From positions 1-63,571 of the forward strand of contig CACZVE010000014.1 in the NCBI GenBank assembly GCA_902784565.1: DNA of 63,571 bases, read 5' to 3'. The notes below the pieces were generated by a model. The model did no database searches. It was not told the DNA's origin and was given only the letters and a program-made list of their open reading frames with translations. The position numbers and the translations under genes were made by a program. The DNA comes from an uncultured Prevotellaceae bacterium (GTDB taxonomy: Bacteria > Bacteroidota > Bacteroidia > Bacteroidales > Bacteroidaceae). Below are positions 1 to 7,859 of this stretch, piece after piece. The number at the start of each line of letters is the position of its first letter. Positions within the stretch are counted from its first letter, which is position 1.

Positions 1-2
1 CC

Positions 3-803
3 CTGAAACTCAACAACCAGTACCCCAGTGTGGATGCCTACAAACTTTCGCCAAAGGAGGTCGGAATACTTGTTCATGAGCGCTTTGACGCGAGTCGTGT
101 GAAGAACCTCGAGGCAGGTGGCGTGCCTGTGCCGAATCCGACCTTCGCCGAGTACGACGGTGTGAAGTACTTCGTGGTGTCGACAGACGGTGCGAATGCC
201 GAGAACCTTCAGGGTTGGAAGACGACGTACGATTACGACACGAAATGGCCCTATGCCTGGATGGAGGGCAACTCGCTCAACAACTACTTGCCGGTGAACT
301 TGAACGTGGACAAACTCCACAAACTCGACGCGTGGATGAAGTTCAAGACAACCGCCTTCGACGAACCTTTGGTGGGTGAGGTAGGCGGTGACCCGCTTGT
401 GGGCGCGAACCCTGATACAGACATCGAGTACTCGAAAGCATACATCGAGGGCGAGGGTAGCGTGTCCTTCGCGTCGAGCAACAAGGATGTGGTGACGGTG
501 GATCCCTCTTCAGGCGAACTCACCGTTGTGGGTCCCGGTACGGCTACCATCACCATCAGTGGCACTGCCACCTACTACCGCAATGCCCCGAAGAGCATCA
601 GTTACCAGGTGGTCATCGCCTCTGGCGGCGATGCCAACGGCGACGGTAAGACGGATGCGATGGATATCGTAGCCATCGTGAACTACCTGATGGGTAATCC
701 TCCCGCAGGTTTCACCGTCAAGGCTGCCGATATCAATAAGGACGGTAAGGTGGATGCTGCCGACATCGTCATGATTGTGAACACCATCTTGAGTGTCAAC
801 TAA
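3..803 (+). CDS. Secreted protein, C-terminal part, with Big2-like and dockerin-like domains (5' end outside window)
   Basis: The reading frame is open from the window edge, so this is the last 266 residues of a longer protein. Visible residues about 140-205 look like a bacterial Ig-like (Big2) domain, with a DVVTVDPSSGELTVVGPGTA core followed by a glycine/threonine-rich strand. Residues about 209-266 carry two EF-hand-like dockerin repeats (GDANGDGKTDAMDIVAIVNY and ADINKDGKVDAADIVMIVNT), which bind calcium in known dockerins. In Prevotella such ends are common on exported proteins and do not prove a cellulosome. A strong terminator follows. The N-terminal function cannot be seen. Confidence 0.8.
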   Translation: MKLNNQYPSVDAYKLSPKEVGILVHERFDASRVKNLEAGGVPVPNPTFAEYDGVKYFVVSTDGANAENLQGWKTTYDYDTKWPYAWMEGNSLNNYLPVNLNVDKLHKLDAWMKFKTTAFDEPLVGEVGGDPLVGANPDTDIEYSKAYIEGEGSVSFASSNKDVVTVDPSSGELTVVGPGTATITISGTATYYRNAPKSISYQVVIASGGDANGDGKTDAMDIVAIVNYLMGNPPAGFTVKAADINKDGKVDAADIVMIVNTILSVN

Positions 804-841
804 GGATCTTCGAGATCAATAAATATATGGATTAGTTTTGG

Positions 842-874
842 CAGGTGCTGGCAGTGATGCCGGCACCTGTTTTT
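842..874 (+). terminator. Rho-independent terminator after the dockerin protein
   Basis: A 12-bp stem (CAGGTGCTGGCA / TGCCGGCACCTG, one G-T pair) with a GTGA loop is followed by five T residues. Confidence 0.85.
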
Positions 875-927
875 CGATTGCGATGCTCTTTTTGGGCTGT
901 TTTCTTGATTGTTTGCATTCTTTTTTG

Positions 928-935
928 TACCTTTG
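928..935 (+). promoter_or_regulatory. Bacteroidota-type -7 box upstream of menB
   Basis: TACCTTTG fits the TAnnTTTG -7 consensus of Bacteroidota and lies 25 bases before the menB start. No TTTG sits at the usual distance; the nearest is only about 12 bases upstream. Confidence 0.6.
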
Positions 936-960
936 CAGGCAATATTAATAAGGTATAAGT

Positions 961-1821
961 ATGATGGAAAAGAGACAATGGAAGACTATCCGTGAGTTCG
1001 AGGAGATTCTCTTCGAAGCCTATAACGGGATTGCGAAGATCACCATCAACCGTCCGCACTACCGCAATGCCTTCACACCGAAGACGACGTGGGAACTGAG
1101 TCAGGCCTTTGCGCAGTGCCGGGAGATGCAGGACATCAGTGTGGTGCTGTTGACAGGTGCCATGAGTGAGGTACCGGAAGGAAAGACACTCGCCGACGTG
1201 AAACATGCCTTCTGTTCTGGTGGTGACATGCATGTGAAGGGTCGTGGCGGTTATGTGGATGACGAGGGTGTGCCCCGTCTGAGTGTGCTCGACGTACAGA
1301 TGCAGATACGCAGGCTGCCGAAACCCGTCATCGCGATGGTGAACGGCTATGCCATCGGTGGGGGACATGTGCTCCATCTGGTGTGCGACCTGACTATCGC
1401 CTCGGAGAATGCCATCTTCGGACAGACAGGCCCCAAGGTGGGGTCGTTTGATGCCGGCTTCGGCTCGTCGTATCTGGCCCGTATCGTAGGACAGAAGAAA
1501 GCGCGTGAGATCTGGTTCCTGTGTCGGCAGTATACGGCTCGTGAGGCGGAGCAGATGGGCATGGTGAACAAAGTGGTACCTATCGAACGCCTCGAAGACG
1601 AGTGCGTGGAGTGGGCAGAGATCATGATGGAACGTTCACCGTTGGCCTTAAGGATGATCAAGGCAGGCCTGAATGCCGAACTGGACGGACAGGCAGGTAT
1701 TCAGGAACTGGCAGGTGACTGTACGATGCTCTACTATTTCCTCGACGAGGCGCAGGAGGGCGGAAAAGCCTTCCTCGAGAAACGTAAACCCGACTTCAAG
1801 AAATATCCCAAACTACCGTGA
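961..1821 (+). CDS. menB: 1,4-dihydroxy-2-naphthoyl-CoA synthase
   Basis: MenB closes the second ring of the menaquinone head group by converting o-succinylbenzoyl-CoA to 1,4-dihydroxy-2-naphthoyl-CoA in the cytoplasm. The 286-residue length matches the family. Crotonase-fold features are visible: [10 protein letters not shown] near residue 35, the oxyanion-hole region [12 protein letters not shown] around residue 82, and the [15 protein letters not shown] stretch typical of MenB near residue 127. The C-terminal [16 protein letters not shown] is also characteristic. Two ATG codons stand in tandem, and either may be used. The stop overlaps the menC start by one base, so the two are translationally coupled. 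Confidence 0.97.
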   Translation: MMEKRQWKTIREFEEILFEAYNGIAKITINRPHYRNAFTPKTTWELSQAFAQCREMQDISVVLLTGAMSEVPEGKTLADVKHAFCSGGDMHVKGRGGYVDDEGVPRLSVLDVQMQIRRLPKPVIAMVNGYAIGGGHVLHLVCDLTIASENAIFGQTGPKVGSFDAGFGSSYLARIVGQKKAREIWFLCRQYTAREAEQMGMVNKVVPIERLEDECVEWAEIMMERSPLALRMIKAGLNAELDGQAGIQELAGDCTMLYYFLDEAQEGGKAFLEKRKPDFKKYPKLP

Positions 1822-2840
1822 TGGACTATCGGATAGAGGAGCGGGTGTTGCACTTCAAACAGCCTGCGGGGACGTCAAGAGGGGTGTATACCACTCGGAA
1901 GATCTGGCTGGTTTATCTGTCGGATGGTCAGCGTGAGGGCGTAGGGGAGTGTGCCCCCCTGCCGGATCTCAGTTGCGATGCCGTACCGGACTATGGCGAT
2001 ATATTAAATAAGGTGTGCGCGACGTTCTGTCAGACGGGGCAGATAGACTATGAGGCATTAAGAGATTATCCCTCGATGCTCTTCGGACTCGAGACGGCAC
2101 TGCTGAATCTGGAGCGCGGCGAGAGGTTATTTGATACGGCATTCAGTCGTGGCAAGGTGGGCATCCCTATCAACGGACTGGTATGGATGGGCACGCATGA
2201 GGAGATGTTGCAGCGCATGGAACAGAAACTGGAACAGGGATTCCGTTGCGTGAAACTGAAGATCGGTGCCATCGACTTCGAACAGGAACTGGATCTGATC
2301 AAACGTATCCGGGAACGGTTCAGTTTCCATGAGGTGGAGTTACGACTCGATGCCAACGGCGCCTTCCCCTACGAAGAGGCGTTGTATAAACTCGAACTCC
2401 TCTCGCAATATGCTATCCATAGTATTGAGCAGCCGATTAAGGCAGGACAGTGGGCCTATATGGCGGACCTCTGTCGGGAGTCACCCCTGCCGATAGCCCT
2501 CGATGAGGAACTGATCGGCGTGAATGACCCGGAGATGAAACACCACATGCTCAATGTCATCAAACCACGGTACATCATCCTGAAACCCTCGTTGCATGGT
2601 GGCATGCAAGGTTGTAGGGAGTGGATAGAGACGGCCCGCGAAATGGGTATCGGATCGTGGATCACCTCGGCCCTGGAGAGTAATATTGGCTTGAATGCCA
2701 TCGCGCAGTTTGCCTCGGAGGTCTATGGCGACGATATCCGTATGCCGCAAGGACTTGGTACCGGACAACTCTTTACGGATAATGTCGACATGGGACTGGA
2801 GATAAGGGGAGACAGACTTTGGAGAGTGAATAATGAATAG
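1821..2840 (+). CDS. menC: o-succinylbenzoate synthase
   Basis: MenC dehydrates SHCHC to o-succinylbenzoate, the step before MenE and MenB. The 339-residue protein shows enolase-superfamily features: VKLKIG near residue 139 (catalytic KxK-type lysine region), RLDANGAF (metal-binding Asp), SIEQPI (metal-binding Glu) and LDEELIG (metal-binding Asp/Glu). LKPSLHGG supplies the late-barrel lysine. ATG at 1821 overlaps the menB TGA by one base; a GTG immediately upstream is less likely. The last codons lie inside a 7-bp-period repeat, so the C-terminal RVNNE may derive from the repeat. Confidence 0.95.
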   Translation: MDYRIEERVLHFKQPAGTSRGVYTTRKIWLVYLSDGQREGVGECAPLPDLSCDAVPDYGDILNKVCATFCQTGQIDYEALRDYPSMLFGLETALLNLERGERLFDTAFSRGKVGIPINGLVWMGTHEEMLQRMEQKLEQGFRCVKLKIGAIDFEQELDLIKRIRERFSFHEVELRLDANGAFPYEEALYKLELLSQYAIHSIEQPIKAGQWAYMADLCRESPLPIALDEELIGVNDPEMKHHMLNVIKPRYIILKPSLHGGMQGCREWIETAREMGIGSWITSALESNIGLNAIAQFASEVYGDDIRMPQGLGTGQLFTDNVDMGLEIRGDRLWRVNNE

Positions 2841-2864
2841 TGAAGAGTGAATAGTGAGAAGTGA
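2823..2864. repeat. 7-bp-period AGTGAAT/AGTGAAG repeat at the menC-menE junction
   Basis: Degenerate tandem units of the form AGTGAA(T/G) and ATGAATA run from the last menC codons through the gap. They supply the GTG start codon of menE. It belongs to the same length class as the repeats near 4079, 14938, 36006, 48835 and 50476. Confidence 0.8.
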
Positions 2865-3835
2865 CGATTGAGGAATTCCTGGAAGCGTGGAATAACGCTT
2901 CTGAGACGGTGCTGGTGCATACCAGCGGCAGCACGGGAGAGCCGAAGCCGATGCTGGTGGAGAAACGTCGGATGTTGGCCTCGGCGCGTCGTACCAATGA
3001 TTTCCTCGGCCTGAAAGAAGGCGATACCGCCCTGCTCTGTATGTCACTCGACTATATCGCCGGGAAGATGATGGTGGTGCGTGCCATCGAACGTGGACTG
3101 CGACTGATCACTGTCGAGCCGTCAGGTCATCCGTTGGCAGTGAAACAACCTCAAATTGATTTCGCCGCGATGGTGCCGATGCAGGTGTATAATTCCTTGC
3201 AGGTGGCAGAGGAACGGGAAAGGCTGATGCAGATTGTGCATCTGATTATCGGTGGTGGTGCTATCGACGATTCACTTGCGGCAGAACTCAAGTCCTTTCC
3301 GAATGCCGTCTGGAGTACCTACGGGATGACAGAAACCCTTTCGCATATTGCCCTGAGACGGTTGAACGGTCCGGAAGCCTCTGAGTGGTATACGCCTTTC
3401 CCTTCCGTGAAGGTAAGCCTGAGTGAGGAGGGATGCCTGGTGATTGATGCCCTGGAGGTGTGCGCAGAAAGGCTCGTCACTAATGATATTGCCGAGGTGG
3501 AACAGGGGGACGGTTCTACTGCTTTCCGGATACTGGGACGGAAGGATAATGTGATCTGTTCCGGGGGGATTAAGATTCAGGCGGAAGCAGTGGAGCGGGA
3601 GTTGCATCCTTATTTACGCGTACCTTATCTGATTACGAAACGACAGGATGAGAAGTTTGGTGAGGTAGTGGTGCTGTTGACGGAAGGTGCTGTGGAGGAG
3701 GCCCAGAAGGTGTGTGAACGGATTCTGCCCAAGTACCATCAACCCCGTGTGTATCTTCATGTGGATCGTATCCCTCTTACCGAAACGGGTAAGCCGGCCC
3801 GTCAACAAGCGGTGCAACTGGCTGCGACAAAATAA
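2861..3835 (+). CDS. menE: o-succinylbenzoate-CoA ligase (AMP-forming), short form
   Basis: MenE activates o-succinylbenzoate as its CoA thioester for MenB. The 324-residue protein is shorter than the roughly 450-residue proteobacterial enzymes, as is usual in Bacteroidales. It starts almost directly at the ATP-binding P-loop (VLVHTSGSTGEPKPMLVEK, residues 17-35). Further adenylate-forming motifs are YGMTETLSHIALR and the hinge LGRKDNVICSGGIKIQAEAVE. The GTG start lies in a heptamer repeat. Near 3505 the sequence contains GGGGGACGGTTCT, encoding EQGDGST, which resembles one arm of the palindromes seen elsewhere in this window. That link is weak because no second arm is seen. Confidence 0.93.
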   Translation: MTIEEFLEAWNNASETVLVHTSGSTGEPKPMLVEKRRMLASARRTNDFLGLKEGDTALLCMSLDYIAGKMMVVRAIERGLRLITVEPSGHPLAVKQPQIDFAAMVPMQVYNSLQVAEERERLMQIVHLIIGGGAIDDSLAAELKSFPNAVWSTYGMTETLSHIALRRLNGPEASEWYTPFPSVKVSLSEEGCLVIDALEVCAERLVTNDIAEVEQGDGSTAFRILGRKDNVICSGGIKIQAEAVERELHPYLRVPYLITKRQDEKFGEVVVLLTEGAVEEAQKVCERILPKYHQPRVYLHVDRIPLTETGKPARQQAVQLAATK

Positions 3836-3836
3836 A

Positions 3837-3870
3837 AAGGATTGGCAAGCGCCAATCCTTCGTTTTTTTT
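3837..3870. terminator. Bidirectional terminator between menE and the SRP RNA/tRNA-Thr unit
   Basis: A perfect 10-bp stem (AAGGATTGGC / GCCAATCCTT, loop AAGC) has eight T residues on the plus side. Read on the minus strand the same stem is followed by TTTTTATTTT, so it can end both menBCE and the tRNA transcript. Confidence 0.9.
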
Positions 3871-3871
3871 G

Positions 3872-3945
3872 AGCCTCTTGTCGGATTCGAACCAACGACC
3901 CCGAGATTACAAATCACGTGCTCTGGCCAACTGAGCTAAAGAGGC
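3872..3945 (-). tRNA. tRNA-Thr (anticodon UGU)
   Basis: The 74-nt gene read on the minus strand has acceptor arms GCCTCTT/AAGAGGC with discriminator U. It has a D-arm (AGCTCAGTTGG...), an anticodon loop TTTGTAA with TGT at positions 34-36, and the T-arm motif GGTTCGAATCC. CCA is not encoded. Its 5' end lies only a few bases after the SRP RNA, so the two are probably one transcript. Confidence 0.97.
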
Positions 3946-3946
3946 G

Positions 3947-4031
3947 GGTGGGTAAGCGATCAACCTAATACCCTTGCTGCGTTCCCACCCTGGGGGATTC
4001 AAAGGGAGCTGGCCGTACAGGACTTACCCGT
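3947..4031 (-). ncRNA. ffs: Small SRP RNA (4.5S-like)
   Basis: On the minus strand the terminal stem GGGTAAG / CTTACCC (about 4029-4023 and 3956-3950) encloses a roughly 80-nt hairpin. Its tip carries CCAGGGTGGGAACGCAGCAA: a GGAA tetraloop flanked by the CAGG and AGCA strands of the conserved symmetric loop that binds Ffh. This is the hallmark of SRP RNA domain IV. The RNA lacks an Alu domain, as usual for the short bacterial form. The exact ends are inferred from the stem; the 3' end would be released by RNase P cleavage of the adjoining tRNA-Thr. Confidence 0.87.
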
Positions 4032-4063
4032 GTGTAAAAGAACGCTTTTCTCAAAAAGCGCTG

Positions 4064-4071
4064 CAAAGGTA
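4064..4071 (-). promoter_or_regulatory. -7 box for the SRP RNA - tRNA-Thr transcript
   Basis: The minus strand reads TACCTTTG here. A 7-bp stem-loop (CGCTTTT/AAAAGCG, 4043-4060) lies at the predicted start of the transcript, just ahead of the SRP RNA, and could be a 5' leader hairpin. Confidence 0.65.
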
Positions 4072-4078
4072 CGACAAA

Positions 4079-4110
4079 AAAGTGAAAAGTGAAGAGTGAA
4101 TAGTGAAAAG
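4079..4110. repeat. 7-bp-period AGTGAAA/AGTGAAG/AGTGAAT repeat
   Basis: Four tandem heptamers lie between the divergent SRP RNA promoter and the DUF4199 gene. The sequence class matches the repeats at 2823, 14938, 36006, 48835 and 50476. Confidence 0.85.
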
Positions 4111-4199
4111 TTTCCCTTTTTTAACGATTTTTTGAGTCAAAGCACACGTTATGTGCAGGAAAAAGTGTAATTTTGCACCCGATAAGCATGAATTGTTAA

Positions 4200-4733
4200 A
4201 TGATGACTCCTGCGGAATACATACAGTTGAAGGCTTTTGCCCGTCAGGACGGGGCCTTACTCGCCCTGCTTCTGGTGGTGGTCTTCCTGTTATATATAAT
4301 AGGTGTATCGAATCAGATGTTGGGTATGGCAGCCATCCTGTTGTTGTTCTACGTACCCTTCTTTGTCGGTAAACGCCTGGGTAAGTTTCGTGACTATGGA
4401 CGCGAGGGACTCATCTCGTTCCGTCGGGGTTATGCCTATACCATCCTGGTGTTCTTCTATGGCGGTATCCTCTTCGCCGTGGCGCAGTATCTTTACTTCG
4501 CCTTCATGGACCACGGGTTCCTCTTGAGTCAGTTTTCGAAGATGGTCACCTCCGAGGAAGGTAAGGCGATGCTCCAGCAATACGGTATGCAACAGATGGT
4601 TGACGAGAGTCTGCACGAGATGGCCAATATCCGTCCGATAGACTATGCATTGAACATGTTGACCATCAATATCTGTATGGGTTTTATACTGGGTATCCCC
4701 ATCAGTCTGGTGATGCAGCGAACAAAATTGTAA
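4200..4733 (+). CDS. DUF4199 family membrane protein
   Basis: This 177-residue protein has four predicted membrane segments: about residues 20-36, 38-57, 78-102 and 152-172. The RLGKFRDYGREGLISFRRGY cytoplasmic loop and the C-terminal GIPISLVMQR match the Bacteroidota DUF4199 family. No biochemical role is known. It commonly precedes a GT2 glycosyltransferase, as it does here 30 bases downstream. A -7-like TAATTTTG lies at 4168-4175. The stop codon lies in an AAATTGT heptamer repeat that fills the gap to the next gene. Confidence 0.85.
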   Translation: MMTPAEYIQLKAFARQDGALLALLLVVVFLLYIIGVSNQMLGMAAILLLFYVPFFVGKRLGKFRDYGREGLISFRRGYAYTILVFFYGGILFAVAQYLYFAFMDHGFLLSQFSKMVTSEEGKAMLQQYGMQQMVDESLHEMANIRPIDYALNMLTINICMGFILGIPISLVMQRTKL

Positions 4734-4759
4734 ATTGAAAATTGTCAAATTGTAAATTC
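4724..4759. repeat. 7-bp-period AAATTGT repeat
   Basis: Units AAATTGT, AAATTGA, AAATTGT and a shifted copy span the 3' end of the DUF4199 gene and the gap to the glycosyltransferase. The same unit recurs at 53278-53337. Confidence 0.8.
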
Positions 4760-4763
4760 TTCG

Positions 4764-5720
4764 ATGGATATATCAGTCGTTATACCTCTTTATAATGAGG
4801 AAGAGTCGATACCTGAACTCTACGAGTGGATAGAGCGGGTGATGCAAGCCAACAATTTCAGTTATGAGGTGATCTTCATCAACGACGGTTCTACGGACCG
4901 TTCGTGGGAGATTATCAGTGAACTGAACCAGCGGCGTCCCGATATCGTGAAGGGCATCAAGTTCCGCAGAAACTACGGTAAGAGTCCGGCCCTCTACTGT
5001 GGTTTCAAAGAGGCCCAGGGGGATGTGGTGATCACGATGGATGCCGACCTGCAGGACTCGCCCGACGAGATTCCCGGACTCTATAAGATGATCAAGGAAG
5101 AGGGGTATGACCTGGTGAGCGGGTATAAGCAGAAACGTTACGACCCCCTGTCGAAGACCCTGCCTACGAAACTCTTCAACGCCACAGCCCGGAAGGTGAG
5201 TGGTATCAAGAACCTGCACGACTTCAACTGTGGGCTGAAGGCCTATCGCAAGGCGGTGGTAAAGAATATCGAGGTGTACGGTGAGATGCACCGTTACATC
5301 CCCTATCTGGCCAAGAATGCCGGTTTCAATAAGATCGGCGAGAAGGTGGTACAGCATCAGGCGCGTAAGTATGGTTCGTCGAAGTTTATGGGACTGAACC
5401 GTTTCGTGAACGGCTACCTCGACCTGTTGACACTCTGGTTCCTGAGCACCTTCGGCAAGAAACCGATGCATGTGTTCGGGTTCTTAGGTACCCTGATGTT
5501 CTTTGTGGGTTTTGTGGCTGCCTTCTGTATCGGTGTCGACAAACTCTGGTGTCTCTACCACCATATCCCCCAGCGGTTGGTGACGGACTCCCCGTATTTC
5601 TATATCGCCCTGACGATGATGATCATCGGTACCCAGTTGTTCCTGACAGGATTCGTGGCCGACTTGGTGAGTCGTTCGTCAAGTGGGCGCAATGACTACC
5701 AAATCGAAGAGACACTATGA
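4764..5720 (+). CDS. GT2 family glycosyltransferase, polyprenyl-phosphate sugar transferase type
   Basis: The 318-residue protein has an N-terminal GT-A domain: VVIPLYNEEESIPELYEWI, then NDGSTDRSWEII, then MDADLQDSPDEIP with the DxD metal site. Two C-terminal membrane helices follow (about residues 235-260 and 272-300). This architecture is that of DPM1/GtrB/ArnC-like enzymes, which load a sugar from a nucleotide donor onto undecaprenyl or dolichyl phosphate at the inner membrane. Which sugar is used cannot be told. The last four bases (ATGA) overlap the next gene, indicating an operon. Confidence 0.92.
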   Translation: MDISVVIPLYNEEESIPELYEWIERVMQANNFSYEVIFINDGSTDRSWEIISELNQRRPDIVKGIKFRRNYGKSPALYCGFKEAQGDVVITMDADLQDSPDEIPGLYKMIKEEGYDLVSGYKQKRYDPLSKTLPTKLFNATARKVSGIKNLHDFNCGLKAYRKAVVKNIEVYGEMHRYIPYLAKNAGFNKIGEKVVQHQARKYGSSKFMGLNRFVNGYLDLLTLWFLSTFGKKPMHVFGFLGTLMFFVGFVAAFCIGVDKLWCLYHHIPQRLVTDSPYFYIALTMMIIGTQLFLTGFVADLVSRSSSGRNDYQIEETL

Positions 5721-6193
5721 GGAAACTGCTGTTCTTTTTCTTTGCAGTCTGGCTGACAGCCTGTTCCACGATCGACTGTCCGTTGCAGAGTTCCATCTCT
5801 GTGCAGTATGTCGTCCGCGACAAGGCCGGGAAAGAACTGTCTCTCAAGGATTCCCTGACCGTTATCTCCAATCGACAGAATGGGGATACCGTCATCCTCA
5901 ATCGGTTGTACCAGAAGTCGTCCTTCAGTCTTCCTATCAGTTATTCCCATCCAGAGGATATCCTCTTCTTCCACTTTAAGGATAACGATACCATCGTGGC
6001 AGACACGGTGTGGTTGAAGAAGGATGACTATCCCCATTTCGAATCCGTAGATTGTAATGCCGCTTTCTTCCACGAGATCACGGATGTCAGACATACCCAA
6101 CATTATATCGACTCACTCGTACTTCTTTACAGATCCGTTAATTATGACCAGACGAACATCCATTTCCGTCTTGTTCCGAAGAGCAACGATTAG
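5717..6193 (+). CDS. DUF6452 family lipoprotein
   Basis: The 158-residue protein begins MRKLLFFFFAVWLTACSTID, a signal peptide with a lipobox (LTAC), so it is probably lipidated and periplasmic or outer-membrane attached. The conserved NYPHFESVDC-like stretch appears as DDYPHFESVDCNAAFFHEIT near residue 95. The order DUF6452 then DUF6048 matches a recurrent Bacteroidales pair. The function is unknown. Its start overlaps the glycosyltransferase stop by four bases, and its end overlaps the next gene by 50 bases. Confidence 0.82.
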   Translation: MRKLLFFFFAVWLTACSTIDCPLQSSISVQYVVRDKAGKELSLKDSLTVISNRQNGDTVILNRLYQKSSFSLPISYSHPEDILFFHFKDNDTIVADTVWLKKDDYPHFESVDCNAAFFHEITDVRHTQHYIDSLVLLYRSVNYDQTNIHFRLVPKSND

Positions 6194-6836
6194 TCTGCTG
6201 TTGTTGCTATCGGCAACAGGCGCCTCGGCACAGTGGAAGTTCTTCACGCTTCAGAAGGACTCCATCCCGACGTTCCGTGGCTTTGCCGTGTCCTTCGACC
6301 TGGTGGGAGTGGCGATGATGCAGTTGTCTGACTTCGGGTCGTATGAGGGTGCCCTCCGTGTGAACATCCACGACGAGTGGTTCCCCATCGTGGAGATCGG
6401 TTATGGCAAGGCGGATTATCCGACTGATGAGGTGACACGACTATCCTATCAGACGCAGGCCCCGTATTTTCGTGTCGGTATCGACAAGAACCTGTTGAAG
6501 GATAAACATGGACCTTATCGTCTGTATGCCGGACTGCGCTATGCCTTCACCTCCTATAAGGTAGATATCGCCTGTCAGGACATCACTGATCCGAAATGGA
6601 AGTGGCCAACGAGTTATGGTATCAAGGACCAGTCCTGCAATTTCCACTGGTTGGAGGCTGTGTTGGGCCTGGATGCGAAGATATACGGTCCGTTGCATCT
6701 GGGATGGAGTGTCAGGTATAAACGTCGTATCGCCCATAAAGAAGGTACGATAGGACGTACCTGGTATGTGCCGGGTTTCGGTCTGGAGAGTGATACGCGT
6801 CTCGGAGGCACATTCAATGTAATCATCGATATATGA
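6144..6836 (+). CDS. DUF6048 family outer-membrane protein
   Basis: The ATG at 6144 gives a signal peptide (MTRRTSISVLFRRATISLLL ... ASAQ); an upstream ATG at 6057 would place 29 non-signal residues ahead of it and is rejected. The 230-residue mature chain has alternating amphipathic strands. It also has the family signatures VVEIGYGKAD-like, APYFRVGIDKNLL, LYAGLRYAF, NFHWLEAVLGLDAKI, HLGWSVRYKRR and TWYVPGFG, expected of a small beta-barrel. Function is not known. It is translationally coupled to apbE by ATGA. Confidence 0.82.
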   Translation: MTRRTSISVLFRRATISLLLLLSATGASAQWKFFTLQKDSIPTFRGFAVSFDLVGVAMMQLSDFGSYEGALRVNIHDEWFPIVEIGYGKADYPTDEVTRLSYQTQAPYFRVGIDKNLLKDKHGPYRLYAGLRYAFTSYKVDIACQDITDPKWKWPTSYGIKDQSCNFHWLEAVLGLDAKIYGPLHLGWSVRYKRRIAHKEGTIGRTWYVPGFGLESDTRLGGTFNVIIDI

Positions 6837-7849
6837 ACAAGAAGAAACTGATCTGGCAACTGCCTTTCCTGTTGCTTCTGATTGTCGGTACGGTGCTGAT
6901 TATCCGTCAGCAGCGGAATATGCCTTATCAGAAGAATTCCGGTATGGTGTTCGGAACGGTCTATAATCTCACCTATCAGTGCGATTCCGACCTGCACGAA
7001 GGTATCATGGCTGAGTTGCAGAAGGTGGACAATTCCTTGTCGCCATTCAATGAGAAGAGTGTCATCACTGCTGTCAATCAGAATAGGGAGGTGGTACTTG
7101 ACGAGATGTTTCTGACAGTGTTCAAGAAGGCGATGACGGTGTCAGACGATACCCAGGGTGCCTTTGATATCACCGTGGCGCCGTTGGTGAATGCCTGGGG
7201 CTTCGGGTTTAAGAACGGCATAGAACCCACCCGTCAACAGGTGGACAGTCTGCGACAGATCGTGGGTTACAAGAAGGTGTCGCTGGTTGATGGCAAGGTC
7301 ATCAAGCAGGATCCCCGGATGATGCTCGACTGTTCGGCTATCGCCAAGGGATATGGTACGGATGTGGTCGCCAACTACCTCCGCAGTCGTGGTGTAAAGA
7401 ACTTCATGGTGGAGATTGGCGGTGAGATTGTGACCAGTGGGGTGAATACCCAACGTCTGCCGTGGAAGATCGGTGTGACGAAGCCTACGGATGACTCGTT
7501 GTCGGTGAGCAATGAGATACAGACCATCCTGAATGTGACAGACAAGGCGATGGCTACAAGTGGTAACTATCGAAGGTTCTATTATAAGGACGGGCAGAAG
7601 TTCGCCCATACCATCGACCCCATGACGGGCTATCCCGTACAACATAGTCTGTTGTCGGCAACGGTACTGGCAAAAGACTGTACCACTGCTGATGCCTATG
7701 CCACCTCGTTTATGGTGATGGGTATCGAGAAGGCCCAGAAACTGTTGGAGCGACATCCTGAACTGATGGCGTATTTCATCTACAGCGACGAGAAAGGTGA
7801 GTTGGCAGTTTGGTTCTCACCTTCGTTGAAGGATAAGATCGTAGAGTAG
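6833..7849 (+). CDS. apbE: FAD:protein FMN transferase (ApbE family)
   Basis: ApbE attaches FMN covalently to threonine or serine of exported flavoproteins such as NqrB/NqrC or RnfG. The 338-residue protein has an N-terminal membrane anchor or signal (residues 8-26) and no obvious lipobox cysteine. Family motifs follow: MGTVY-type (MVFGTVYNLTYQ), FDITVAPLVNAWGFG, LDCSAIAKGYGTD, MVEIGGEI, and FAHTIDPMTGYPVQHSLLSA. The N-terminal ATG overlaps the DUF6048 stop. No Nqr or Rnf gene lies in the window, so the target is elsewhere or among exported proteins. Confidence 0.93.
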   Translation: MNKKKLIWQLPFLLLLIVGTVLIIRQQRNMPYQKNSGMVFGTVYNLTYQCDSDLHEGIMAELQKVDNSLSPFNEKSVITAVNQNREVVLDEMFLTVFKKAMTVSDDTQGAFDITVAPLVNAWGFGFKNGIEPTRQQVDSLRQIVGYKKVSLVDGKVIKQDPRMMLDCSAIAKGYGTDVVANYLRSRGVKNFMVEIGGEIVTSGVNTQRLPWKIGVTKPTDDSLSVSNEIQTILNVTDKAMATSGNYRRFYYKDGQKFAHTIDPMTGYPVQHSLLSATVLAKDCTTADAYATSFMVMGIEKAQKLLERHPELMAYFIYSDEKGELAVWFSPSLKDKIVE

Positions 7850-7859
7850 GAGAGAGACG

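Noticed and set aside
832-1377. Minus-strand frame of 181 residues opposite menB
   Set aside because: It is antisense to a confident enzyme gene and rich in His/Thr, typical of shadow frames.
1861-1880. CGGGGACGTC in menC as a palindrome arm
   Set aside because: It encodes the natural PAGTSRG region near the N-terminus of MenC and has no partner arm.
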